A DNA stretch of 64,000 bases from Trichodesmium sp002260545 (GTDB taxonomy: Bacteria; Cyanobacteriota; Cyanobacteriia; Cyanobacteriales; Microcoleaceae): contig NZ_JBNHEQ010000158.1 in the NCBI RefSeq assembly GCF_050016015.1, positions 1 through 64,000 on the forward strand, written 5' to 3'. This document shows positions 28,598 through 37,110 of the stretch, in pieces. The notes beneath the pieces are model-generated. The model saw nothing but the letters and a program-made list of their open reading frames with translations. It was not told the origin of the DNA and did not search any database. A program made the translations under genes and the position numbers. Positions within the stretch are counted from its first letter, which is position 1, and each line of letters opens with the position of its first letter.

Positions 28598-29677
28598 ATG
28601 CTTGACGCAATAATTATCATTTCATTTGTACTTGCTGGAGCAGGAATAGGTTTCTATAGCATAGAACTACTTCCACCCAATGTACTACTACAAGTTACTA
28701 ACATCGAAGGCTTACGTTCAGTATTATCTGCCTTCACATCTTTGATTGGCTTTGTAGTCGGATTAGTATTTCAAACTACATATCGGCGAGTAGAAATAAA
28801 AGTTAGACAGATGCCTGTTGACTTATTATTAACACGGGCGATAGGATTAGTTATAGGACTATTAGTGGCAAACTTAATGTTAGCGCCACTGTTTTTACTA
28901 CCTATTCCCCAGGAGTTTAGTTTTATTAAACCTCTTGTAGCAGTTTTAGGCAGTGTAATGTTAGGTTTTACAGGAGTTAACGTTGCTGATACTCATGGGC
29001 GTGGTTTTTTACGGCTAATTAATCCTAACAGTCTAGATGCAGTATTGGTAGCAGAAGGAACTCTTAAACCTGCTGCTACTAAGATTTTGGATACTAGCTG
29101 TATTATTGATGGCAGAATAGAAAATTTATTGGAAACAGGTTTTCTGGAGGGTCAAATTCTTGTACCGCACTTCGTTTTACAAGAACTACAGCTTATTGCT
29201 GATGCTTCTAACGATCAAAAAAGAGTGAGAGGTAGACGAGGTTTAGACATCTTAAATAGACTTAAAGAGGTTTACCCTTCTCAAATTCAAATCCATTTTG
29301 GAGACTATGAAGAAATTTCTACAGTAGATGCTAAGTTGGTTCGTTTTGCCCTAGAAATTAATGGTACTCTGTTAACTAATGATTACAATTTGTCTAAAGT
29401 CGCCAATTTACAAAAAGTTCCTGTACTAAATATTAATGATTTGACTCAGGCAATGCGCCCTACTTATTTACCTGGTGATACTATTGAAATTAAAATTCGT
29501 AAGGAAGGTAAGGAACCTTCTCAAGGTATTGGTTATTTAGATGATGGTACGATGGTTGTTGTAGAGTCTGGTAGTGGATATGTTGGTGATGAGGTACGAG
29601 TTATTGTTACCAGTTCTTTACAAACTTCTGCAGGTAGAATGATTTTTGCTCGTACTCAAGAGTCGGCGATCGCCTAA
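28598..29677 (+). CDS. PIN/TRAM domain membrane protein (YacL-like)
   Basis: A 359-residue protein. Four hydrophobic segments occupy about residues 1-127. A PIN nuclease domain follows (about 163-280) with acidic residues in LDTSCIIDGRI, VLQELQ and LLTNDYNLSKVA. A C-terminal TRAM domain (about 292-352, PGDTIEIKIRKEGKEPSQGI, GTMVVVESG) is a predicted RNA-binding OB fold. The family (Bacillus YacL) is conserved, with likely membrane-tethered RNase activity that is not well characterised. A HIP1 site overlaps the stop region. Confidence 0.9.
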   Translation: MLDAIIIISFVLAGAGIGFYSIELLPPNVLLQVTNIEGLRSVLSAFTSLIGFVVGLVFQTTYRRVEIKVRQMPVDLLLTRAIGLVIGLLVANLMLAPLFLLPIPQEFSFIKPLVAVLGSVMLGFTGVNVADTHGRGFLRLINPNSLDAVLVAEGTLKPAATKILDTSCIIDGRIENLLETGFLEGQILVPHFVLQELQLIADASNDQKRVRGRRGLDILNRLKEVYPSQIQIHFGDYEEISTVDAKLVRFALEINGTLLTNDYNLSKVANLQKVPVLNINDLTQAMRPTYLPGDTIEIKIRKEGKEPSQGIGYLDDGTMVVVESGSGYVGDEVRVIVTSSLQTSAGRMIFARTQESAIA

Positions 29678-30633
29678 TCAAGTTAAAAGTCAAAAGTCAA
29701 AAGTCAAAAATTTGATCAAAGAGATAAGACTATTAGTTAACGTAAGGCTAAAGTTAATTTGCTCGAAAAACTACCTCAACTCTTCACTATTTCCTGAGAG
29801 TTGGGGTTAATTAAATTAAAACTAAAAATAATTAGGACTTAGGCAAAGACACTGTAGTAATTCTAAATAGGTTGTCGGTAATTCAAAAGTAAATAAAAAA
29901 GTTGAAACTTCTACCTGTTACCTGTTTTCTGTTCCCTAAAAAGCAATAAAATTTTTGCCACGAATAAAATAGGATTGCTATATAATATGCAACATACCAA
30001 TCTATAAAATTGTTAACGCAAAGTTCGACTTTTTACTTTTCTTTGCTTCAGAATGCTAGGTAAATATGTTATGAAGTGTTTCATATCGGTGACAGGCGAA
30101 AACACTAAAACTGTTTGAGGGATAAAACTCGGTTCTTTATTCACCATCGCTTCAAAGTTTTTGGCATTATCAAATTTTTATTCCCTATTCACTCTTCACC
30201 TATTCCCTAAAATCTTAAAAGTTTGTATGATAATTTATGATTGAAAAATCTTCGATTTTCCATCCGGTTTGAGACTCAAATCCAATAAATTAGGTATTAT
30301 ATAATACAAGCATTTAGCATTTAGCAGTCAGCATTCAGCTATTTATTTTAGTTTGAGAAAAAAAGGAAAAAGTATTTTTTATCGTGACTTTTTCTTTCTT
30401 TAGCTAATATAACTAAAAGGTTTATTTATTTTCCGGAGATGTCTAATAAAAAAATAGAGGTTTTCAAAGTAAACCCCTACTAAGTAACCAAGCTTAAAAT
30501 GAAAAAATCTCTTGAATACTAAACAATTAGCAAAACATTATTATAAATTACGCAAAGACAATGTATATAGTGTTCAAAACTATAACGTTATAGTTTTTTG
30601 ACCCTATATATAGTATCTATGCGTAAATCCTGA
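29678..30633. other. intergenic with heptads, family B and family A
   Basis: AAAAGTC heptads (29684-29708) follow the PIN-TRAM stop by about 7 bases. A lone family A left arm (about 29833-29852) directly precedes a family B element (29855-29983). A family A palindrome (30545-30630) abuts the peroxiredoxin stop codon. No gene found. Confidence 0.55.
30545..30630 (-). repeat. family A palindrome at peroxiredoxin 3' end
   Basis: Arms AAATTACGCAAAGAC / ATGCGTAAATCC and centre AACTATAACGTTATAGTT. It begins 3 bases after the peroxiredoxin stop codon, so it may act as its terminator or 3' RNA-stabilising hairpin. Confidence 0.6.
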
Positions 30634-31074
30634 TTATTTTGCGCCGATAACTGCTAAAATATCCTTAGCATGGCTATCAGTTTTCACCTTATCATCAACA
30701 TGAGAAATATTTCCTTCGGCATCAATAATATAAGTAACACGCTTAGAATATCCACCACCCTCAACATCATAAGCTTTAGTGATAGTACCATCAACATCTG
30801 CCAAAAGTTGGAATGGTAAACCATATTTCTCAGTGAAAGCTTGGTGGGAAGCTTCATCATCCATACTTACACCAAGAACAACCATATCTTTGCCTTGATA
30901 TTCAGCGTAGTTGTCCCGGAAACTTTGAGCTTCCTTAGTGCAACCAGGAGTATCATCTTTAGGGTAAAAATACATAACTACTGTTTTACCAGCAAAATCA
31001 GATAAGGAAACAGTTTTGCCATTAGTATCTTTTACAGTGAATTCAGGTGCTTTAGTGCCAACAGATAATGCCAT
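30634..31074 (-). CDS. peroxiredoxin, PrxQ/BCP type, one-Cys
   Basis: A 146-residue thiol peroxidase that reduces peroxides using its peroxidatic Cys45 in KDDTPGCTKEAQSFRD. The family usually has a resolving Cys five residues later; here that position is Gln and the protein has no other cysteine. It must therefore work as a one-Cys enzyme needing an external thiol. Length and the rest of the fold (VLGVSMDD, PFQLLADVDG) are normal. A GGAG-containing leader (AGGAGAAAA) precedes the ATG. Confidence 0.92.
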   Translation of the reverse strand: MALSVGTKAPEFTVKDTNGKTVSLSDFAGKTVVMYFYPKDDTPGCTKEAQSFRDNYAEYQGKDMVVLGVSMDDEASHQAFTEKYGLPFQLLADVDGTITKAYDVEGGGYSKRVTYIIDAEGNISHVDDKVKTDSHAKDILAVIGAK

Positions 31075-31431
31075 AGATTTGTTTTTTCTCCTTAAAACTT
31101 AGACAAAAGTTACACAGTGCTATCGGGACGTTTTATGGAGCGTACCTAATGCTTCAAAATTTTATGATGACAATTGTCTAATAAGTTCTAGCTCTTTACA
31201 GATTTACTTTCAGAGCATTGCCTCATATTCTTTTTATTATTTTAAGAGATTGTGCGATCCTTGAAAACTTTTTACTTTTAAATATTTGCCAAATTATTTT
31301 CTGGACTGGATGATTAGAAAAAATAAAGTTTTAACTCATGTTGCTTACTGTAATGTAATCTCTTCTTGTGTTTTAGATAACATCAAAAATATCGTTTATA
31401 TGATATAGGTTCAAAATAGTTGATTAATTAG

Positions 31432-31652
31432 GGCAGGCTGATTAAATATCAAAGCATTGACAGATAAAGGTTTTAGCCTTTTTATGTCTGAAATACCTTA
31501 GTTTTCAGCTCTTTATGCACGGTTCCCGAAAAATCAAAAAGTTAGGATTTTGGGCGCATAGTTAAACAAAAAAATTACTCCTCTAAACTCCCCTACTCCC
31601 CTACTCCTCTACTCCTCTACTCCTTAAAAAAGACTTTTTCAGCAAGTCCTAA
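31432..31652. repeat. family C element
   Basis: Starts GGCAGGCTGATTAAATATCA and ends GACTTTTTCAGCAAGTCCTA; the core includes AAAAAGTTAGGATTTTGGGC and CCCCTACT heptads. Confidence 0.6.
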
Positions 31653-31660
31653 TTAGATCG

Positions 31661-31874
31661 GGACTTACGCAGAGGTACTATATAACAATTCTAAATAGGT
31701 TGCGGGTAATCAAAAAGATGAAACTTCCACCTATTCCCTATTCCCTATTCCCTATTCCCTAAAAGCGGTAAGATACTTATACACAAATAAAATAGGATTG
31801 CTTCATAGATATAGATTCAAAAAACTATAACGTTATAGTTTTGAACACTATACCCATAGTCTTTGCGTAAGTCC
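31661..31874. repeat. family A palindrome split by family B
   Basis: Outer arms GGGACTTACGCAGAGGTACT and CTTTGCGTAAGTCCT with centre AACTATAACGTTATAGTT. The left half is interrupted by about 120 bp with family B hallmarks (TTCTAAATAGGTTGCGGGTA, CCCTATT heptads, AAATAGGATTGCT). Confidence 0.65.
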
Positions 31875-31940
31875 TATAGATATTAAACTATAATCTTTGT
31901 TAACTTGAAAATATAAACTTTATTGATATATAAAATTAAG

Positions 31941-32348
31941 ATGGCCTCCGTAGAATCTCCAAACTTAATTTCACTCCAATACCCCACTCATACTGAAAAA
32001 AGAGCCGAAAGAGCGCTGTATTGTAGTCCATTTAATCTAAAGTTATTTGTAACAATGAGTTCTCAAAGTGTGGGATTAAAATCAATATCTTCTGATGCAG
32101 GCTTGAGAAATGATTACACAGTTTCCCTTTTATCAGAATTAGCTGCTGAAGATTATCTTTTATGGCTAATCCAAGTAGGCGTACTCAGGCGAGAAGTTGA
32201 TGGACAAGGAATAACAGATAGTTTTCGTCTCACTCCCCTAGGTCATCAGTTAGTTAAAAAATATACTGGAAATGGAAATTGGCCTCAACCTACTATCAGC
32301 GATCGCCTTAATAATTTCATCAACCGTTGGTTTAGACTTCCTGTTTAG
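31941..32348 (+). CDS. Npun_F0494 family protein
   Basis: A 135-residue conserved cyanobacterial protein. Recognisable family segments are RAERALYCSPFNLKLF, the Ser/Leu-rich middle, and LLWLIQVGVLRREVDGQG with ITDSFRLTPLG, which looks like a winged-helix-type fold. Function is unknown. An upstream in-frame TTG would add six residues; the ATG (MASVES) is preferred. The family call is from memory. Confidence 0.75.
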   Translation: MASVESPNLISLQYPTHTEKRAERALYCSPFNLKLFVTMSSQSVGLKSISSDAGLRNDYTVSLLSELAAEDYLLWLIQVGVLRREVDGQGITDSFRLTPLGHQLVKKYTGNGNWPQPTISDRLNNFINRWFRLPV

Positions 32349-33234
32349 AAATGGAGGTTGTTGTAGAGATGGCAAAAGTGAAAGTCTCAAGTAAATTTAG
32401 ATGCTAATTGTCCAGTCAACATCATCGGAAAATTAAGGATAATAATGGGTTGAAACATAGATATCTACATAAAAGAGGAGTTAGGAGAAAACAATAGATG
32501 ATTTATGCACAATAATTAATTTAATTTTTTATTGTTAGAGATGTGTATTAGTGAAGTCTAAGTTAGTCTTTTTAGCACCTCCCACAAAATTAAACCTAAT
32601 CAGTTATCAGTTATTAGTTATCAATACTTCTGCAACAAGGAGGCTTGACATCAGGAATATTCTCTTTTTTTATCCCCTTATATCATGTCCGCTGGTATGG
32701 TCGCGTCCTGTAAAAGTTGGGGAAATATTTACACCTTATGTAAGGTTTTTCCTTTTCTTCTTCCTTCTCTCCTAGATAACTAAAGCCTTCTTCCTTATTC
32801 CTTACCGAAATAATTAATAATTAAGCAATTAAATAATTAGATAATTCACGCCTTGAAGCCTCCCCTTTCAAGGGGAAAAAAATAAATCTTTTCCTTATTC
32901 GTCAATCCTCTCCCTAAAAGGGAGAGGTAATTATCAATTATCAATTATCAATTATCAATTATCAATTATCAATTATCCATTATCAATTATCCATTATCAA
33001 TTATCCATTGGCTGTTTGCGCAGCATGACAAACGGAAACTCAGAGGCTTGAAATAATGAAATTTATTCTTTATCATCCCCTTAAAAGGGGAGGCACATAC
33101 CCTCTTTTTTTGATAATAAGAATTTATCCGATTACTTACTAGGGTTTAAGAGACAAAAACTATAAAGTTAATCCCCGTGACTTGAGTCCAGGGAGTATAC
33201 CTATATAATTCATTCTTCCTGATAAAAAAAAGCT
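32349..33234. other. intergenic with heptads and dual hairpins
   Basis: Contains TCAGTTA/TTAGTTA heptads (about 32595-32625), a single ATATCATGTCCGC end (about 32681), a family D dual hairpin (32803-32930) and a long CAATTAT/CCATTAT heptad array (32933-33009). A 74-codon frame at 32551 lies in these repeats and is not called. Confidence 0.55.
32933..33009. repeat. heptanucleotide array (ATCAATT/ATCCATT)
   Basis: About eleven tandem 7-bp units ATCAATT and ATCCATT, a typical cyanobacterial short tandemly repeated repetitive (STRR) array. Confidence 0.8.
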
Positions 33235-34704
33235 ATGCAAGCAATTATGGTAGTGGGAACCACTTCCCATGCTGGGAAATCTCTAATCACTACAGCCATC
33301 TGTAGAATTTTATCACGTCGCGGTTGGAGAGTAGCTCCCTTTAAAGGACAAAATATGGCTTTGAACTCCTATGTCACATCTACTGGAGGAGAAATGGGTC
33401 ATGCTCAAGCAGTACAAGCTTGGGCCGCAGGTGTGACTCCTGCAATAGAAATGAATCCAATTTTATTAAAGCCTCAAGGAGATATGACTTCCCAAGTTAT
33501 TATTAAGGGAAGAGCATTAGGTACAGTAGGAGCTATAGATTATTATCAGCAATATTTTGATATTGGTTGGGAGGCTATCCAAGAATCTTTAGAAATTTTA
33601 TCTCAAGAGTTTGACATTATAGTTTGTGAAGGAGCAGGTAGTCCTGCAGAAATAAATCTGAAGCACCGAGATTTAACTAATATGCGAGTGGCTAAGTATT
33701 TGAACGCCTCTACAATTTTAGTAGTTGATATTGACCGAGGGGGTGCTTTTGCTCATGTTATTGGTACATTAGAACTACTAGAACCAGAAGAAAAAGATTT
33801 AATTAAAGGAATAATAATTAATAAATTTAGAGGACAGAGGTCTCTCTTAGATTCAGGTATTCAGTGGTTAGAAGAAAGAACTAATATTCCTGTTGTTGGA
33901 GTGATTCCTTGGATTAATGAAGCTTTTCCGGCTGAAGATTCTTTGAGTATTTTAGAACAACGTTCTAATAAATCTACAACTGACATTACAATTGTCATTA
34001 TTAGATTACCAAGAATTTCTAACTTTACGGATTTTGAGCCTTTAGATGCAGAATCTAGTGTTAAACTTAAATATCTTAATCCTGATGATAATTTGGGTTA
34101 TCCTGATGCCATAATTATCCCTGGTTCTAAAACTACTATTAGCGATTTATTAGTATTACAAAAAACTGGTATGGCAAAAGCCATCAAAAATTATCAAGAA
34201 TCTGGTGGTACAGTAATGGGAATTTGTGGTGGTTTTCAGATGCTTGGTGAACTTTTAATTGATTCTCAAGGTTTAGAAGGAAAAAAAGGAGAATATAAAG
34301 GACTAGAATTACTACCACTAAGAACTGTAATTACTCCTAAAAAAATTGCTCGGCAGCGACAAGTTATTGCTAATTACCCTTTAGGAAATTTACCAGTAGT
34401 AGGTTATGAAATTCATCAAGGTAGAACTAGAGTGATAAAACCAGACATAGTTAAACCTTTATTTGATGATTATGATTTAGGTTTTGTTAATAGCTATAAG
34501 TCTGTCTGGGGTAACTATTTACATGGAATATTTGATAATGGTCCTTGGCGTCGTTCTTGGTTAAATCTCTTGCGTAAAAAACGGGGACTAGACGGTTTAC
34601 CTACTGGTATTGCTAATTATAGAGAACAACGAGAAGTGATTTTGGATTCAATTACAGATCAAGTCAATAATCACCTAGATTTAAAACCAATATTTAAGAA
34701 TTAG
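33235..34704 (+). CDS. cobQ: cobyric acid synthase
   Basis: A 489-residue glutamine-dependent amidotransferase of cobalamin synthesis that amidates four side chains of adenosylcobyrinic acid diamide. The N-terminal ATP-binding domain has GTTSHAGKSLI (residues about 7-17), CEGAGSPAEINL and VDIDRGGAFAH. The C-terminal class I-like glutaminase has MGICGGFQMLGE with the Cys nucleophile, and GNYLHGIFDN with the catalytic His. Length is normal. No cobalamin riboswitch is visible upstream. The stop codon is the first TAG of a TAGGGAG heptad array. Confidence 0.95.
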   Translation: MQAIMVVGTTSHAGKSLITTAICRILSRRGWRVAPFKGQNMALNSYVTSTGGEMGHAQAVQAWAAGVTPAIEMNPILLKPQGDMTSQVIIKGRALGTVGAIDYYQQYFDIGWEAIQESLEILSQEFDIIVCEGAGSPAEINLKHRDLTNMRVAKYLNASTILVVDIDRGGAFAHVIGTLELLEPEEKDLIKGIIINKFRGQRSLLDSGIQWLEERTNIPVVGVIPWINEAFPAEDSLSILEQRSNKSTTDITIVIIRLPRISNFTDFEPLDAESSVKLKYLNPDDNLGYPDAIIIPGSKTTISDLLVLQKTGMAKAIKNYQESGGTVMGICGGFQMLGELLIDSQGLEGKKGEYKGLELLPLRTVITPKKIARQRQVIANYPLGNLPVVGYEIHQGRTRVIKPDIVKPLFDDYDLGFVNSYKSVWGNYLHGIFDNGPWRRSWLNLLRKKRGLDGLPTGIANYREQREVILDSITDQVNNHLDLKPIFKN

Positions 34705-34748
34705 GGAGTAGGGAGTAGGGAGTAGGGAGTAGGGAGTAGGGAGTAGGG
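34702..34748. repeat. TAGGGAG heptad array starting in cobQ stop codon
   Basis: Six to seven tandem TAGGGAG units; the first unit supplies the TAG stop of cobQ. A shorter GGGAGTA copy follows at about 34803-34816. Confidence 0.8.
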
Positions 34749-34926
34749 GAAAATAATTGATGTTGATTTTTGATTATTGGAAATATGTATTTTTAGTAAG
34801 TAAGGAGTAGGGAGTAGAGGCTAATAATTGATGTTTATAGTGGGATAATTAATTTGATTTTTGATTATTGGAAATGTCTATTATAAATGAGCAATTATCT
34901 CTACTCAAAAAGCTGATAGCTGAATT

Positions 34927-35214
34927 ATGAAAGCTATATCAAAATTATCAAGTAGGTCATCAAACCAAATTAAACCAAAGATGAAAATAATTTTTTTGCC
35001 AGATAAAATTACTGTTGATGCAGAGGCAGGAGAACCGCTGCTAGAAGTAGCTGAACGTGCTGGAGTAACAATTCCCACAGGTTGCTTAATGGGTTCTTGT
35101 CATGCTTGCGAAGTAGAATTAGATAATGGTCAAACTATTTGTGCTTGTATAACAGCAGTTCCTCCTGGAGAAAAACAAATGACTATCAACCTTTCTGTAG
35201 ACATGGACTGGTAA
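34927..35214 (+). CDS. 2Fe-2S ferredoxin
   Basis: A plant-type [2Fe-2S] ferredoxin domain with ligands in GCLMGSCHACEVEL (CX4CX2C) and a distal Cys in TICACITAV. From this ATG it has 95 residues. The alternative ATG at 34981 gives 77 residues beginning MKIIFLPDK and removes a Ser/Lys-rich extension not typical of the family, so that start is equally likely. It carries electrons to an unidentified partner. The next gene, on the other strand, converges. Confidence 0.87.
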   Translation: MKAISKLSSRSSNQIKPKMKIIFLPDKITVDAEAGEPLLEVAERAGVTIPTGCLMGSCHACEVELDNGQTICACITAVPPGEKQMTINLSVDMDW

Positions 35215-35250
35215 TTTCCCAGCAAAAATTATGTTTTTGGAAATTGATAC

Positions 35251-35709
35251 TTAATTTCCTTCTTTTTCCTTCTGTTCTATGGCAATAACATAATCACGAA
35301 ATCTTTCCAAATCTGCCATTAAAGTAGATTCTACTATCCTCCCTAAAAATAAATTATCCATAATTTTTATTAGCCACCCAGGAACTCCATAAGCTACAGT
35401 TAGCTTAACAATACTACTACCATGACGGTCATAAAAACGGATGGCACCTCGGTTGGGTAAGCCATCCACAGACTCCCACTGAATAATTTGATTGGTAACT
35501 ATTTTCTCAATTCGAGAAAGCCAGCTAAACTCAAAATTACCACTAGCTAATTTCCACTTGGATAAGTCTGGATTATCTTTAAGCACTTCAACAGATTCAA
35601 TCCACTTCATCCATTGTGGCATTTGTTCTAAGTCAGACCACAGACTCCACACTAAATCAATTGGGGCAGCTACCTCTATCTGTACACTATGTTCTAGCCA
35701 ATCAGTCAT
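35251..35709 (-). CDS. SRPBCC family (START-like) protein
   Basis: A 152-residue polyketide cyclase/dehydrase-like protein. VQIEVAAPIDLVWSLWSDLEQMPQWMKWI is the hallmark beta-strand/helix start, with RIEKIVTNQIIQWESVDG in the middle and a long C-terminal helix. Such folds bind hydrophobic ligands; the ligand here is unknown. The ATG is directly preceded by heptads (AATAACT/GATAACT) with no Shine-Dalgarno sequence. Confidence 0.87.
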   Translation of the reverse strand: MTDWLEHSVQIEVAAPIDLVWSLWSDLEQMPQWMKWIESVEVLKDNPDLSKWKLASGNFEFSWLSRIEKIVTNQIIQWESVDGLPNRGAIRFYDRHGSSIVKLTVAYGVPGWLIKIMDNLFLGRIVESTLMADLERFRDYVIAIEQKEKEGN

Positions 35710-35712
35710 TTC

Positions 35713-35750
35713 AGTTATTAGTTATTAGTTATTAGTTATCAGTTATTAGT
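35713..35750 (-). repeat. heptad array ending at the SRPBCC start codon
   Basis: Five tandem TAGTTAT/CAGTTAT units (plus-strand sense). On the minus strand the last unit reads ATAACTGAA directly followed by ATGAC, the gene start. Confidence 0.8.
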
Positions 35751-35946
35751 ATCTCTGCAATAAGGACGCTGGAAATACTGAAGTTCATTTTTTTATTTTT
35801 TACAATATAGGGTATTTTAGGTGAGTAGATCGCCAGTCAGTACCTTAATAGCCCATCCTAACTGCTAATTTTTTCTGGAGAGAGGTTGACTGAAAAGCTT
35901 TTGGAATAAGGTTTTAATCTTACTTGTCATCCCGTGAGTATATACG

Positions 35947-36530
35947 CAATAGAAGGAAAATTTCACCACCCATCACCTCTGCTGGGGTGCTTCAGAAAAT
36001 GAATCTATTATTGCTCCATACCCAATAGAAGCAAAATTTCACCACCCATCACCTCTGCTGGGGTGCTTCAGAAAATGAATCTATTATTGCTCCATACCCA
36101 ATAGAAGCAAAATTTCACCACCCATCACCTCTGCTGGGGTGCTTCAGAAAATGAATCTATTATTGCTCCATACCCAATAGAAGCAAAATTTCACCACCCA
36201 TCACCTCTGCTGGGGTGCTTCAGAAAATGAATCTATTATTGCTCTATACGCAATAGAAGGAAAATTTCACCACCCATCACCTCTGGCGGGGTGCTTCAGA
36301 AAATGTTTGAACTATTGCTCCATACAATAGAAGCAAAATTTTACCACCCATCACCTCTGCTTGGGTGCTTCAGAAAATGTTTAAACTATTGCTCCATACC
36401 CAATAGAAGTAAAATTTCACCACCCATCACCTCTGCTGGGGTGCTTCAGAAAATGTTTGAACTATTGCTCCATACGCAATAGAAGTAAAATTTCACTACT
36501 CATCACCTCTGCTGGGATGCTTAAGAAAAT
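35947..36530. repeat. 76-bp tandem repeat, eight copies
   Basis: Units begin CAATAGAAG at 35947, 36023, 36099, 36175, 36251, 36325, 36401 and 36477 (one is 74 bp; the last is incomplete). Each holds CACCCATCACCTCTGCTGGG followed by GTGCTTCAGAAAATG. The first copies are nearly identical; later ones differ (GTTTGAACTATTG in place of GAATCTATTATTG). The period is not a multiple of three, so it is not a coding repeat, and there are no variable spacers, so it is not CRISPR. Confidence 0.92.
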
Positions 36531-36936
36531 GATTAAATTAGGGTTTACTGAAAAAAGCACAGTGTAGGAAGGGTGGGGAGTGTAGGAAGTGTGGGGAGAC
36601 AGAGAAATGAGGAATAATAATTGTACCTGTATCTTTCTGTACTTGTTCACTCAAAGTCCTAACTTTTTAGTCACTCATTCTACCCGTAGTTTGCTGTTGA
36701 CATTAAATTATCAAGAAAGTAGAAGTAAGAATTATCCTTTGATTTTTCTGCCCTTGTAAAAAAAATCATAACTAAAAACCTAAAAATAGGAAGTGAGAGT
36801 TAGCCATTGATTAAAATCAATAGTCATCGTTTCGCGCTAGCGTTGCGGAGCAAACGACACAGGTTTTAACCCGTCATTATTCTTAATAAAAAAAAGCTGA
36901 TTTTTGGCTAATCTAAAACTAAGGAGGTGATGCAAA
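36531..36936. other. spacer with family C fragments
   Basis: TTAGGGTTTACTGAAAAAAG (36538) and GAATTATCCTTTGATTTTTC (about 36730) are family C pieces. A short GC-rich inverted repeat (CGCGCTAGCG, GTTGCGGAGCAAACGA) lies at about 36832-36856. Confidence 0.45.
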
Positions 36937-37110
36937 TTGTATGGATGTCAGCAAAATTTAATTAAAGAATCTCCAGATGTAATAGCAATTCTTGAATATA
37001 TCTGCTCTGAAGCCAATAAATTGACAAATTGTGGGATTTATTATTGCCGTAAAATGCTGTTCCAAACGGGAGTTTTTCTGACTAAAGCGGCGAGAAATCA
37101 AGCAGAATAA
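36937..37110 (+). pseudogene. IS200/IS605 TnpB (OrfB) N-terminal remnant
   Basis: A 57-codon frame that reads YGCQQNLIKESPDVIAILEY then ICSEANKLTNCGIYYCRK, the characteristic start of cyanobacterial TnpB proteins. It begins with TTG where family members have ATG, yet keeps a strong AAGGAGGT site 8 bases upstream. It stops at TAA after about one seventh of a full TnpB (about 400 residues) and the rest is missing. Whether the short peptide is made is unknown. Family C ends lie directly downstream (TTTTTCAACAAACCC). Confidence 0.8.

Larger units (their letters stand above)
31075..31940. other. intergenic, nested elements
   Basis: Holds a family C element (31432-31652) and a family A palindrome (31661-31874) split by a family B element (about 31684-31802). 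No gene is supported. Confidence 0.6.

Noticed and set aside
32551..32775. 74-codon plus-strand reading frame
   Set aside because: Made of heptad and TIR repeat text, ends in a Phe/Leu run from pyrimidine-rich sequence.
33010..33234. Cobalamin riboswitch before cobQ
   Set aside because: No B12-box-like or conserved core sequence was seen.
36291..36482. 63-codon frame in the tandem repeat
   Set aside because: The 76-bp period changes frame each unit; the peptide is a by-product of the repeat.
35947..36530. CRISPR array
   Set aside because: Units are directly adjacent 76-bp repeats without unique spacers, and no cas gene is in the window.
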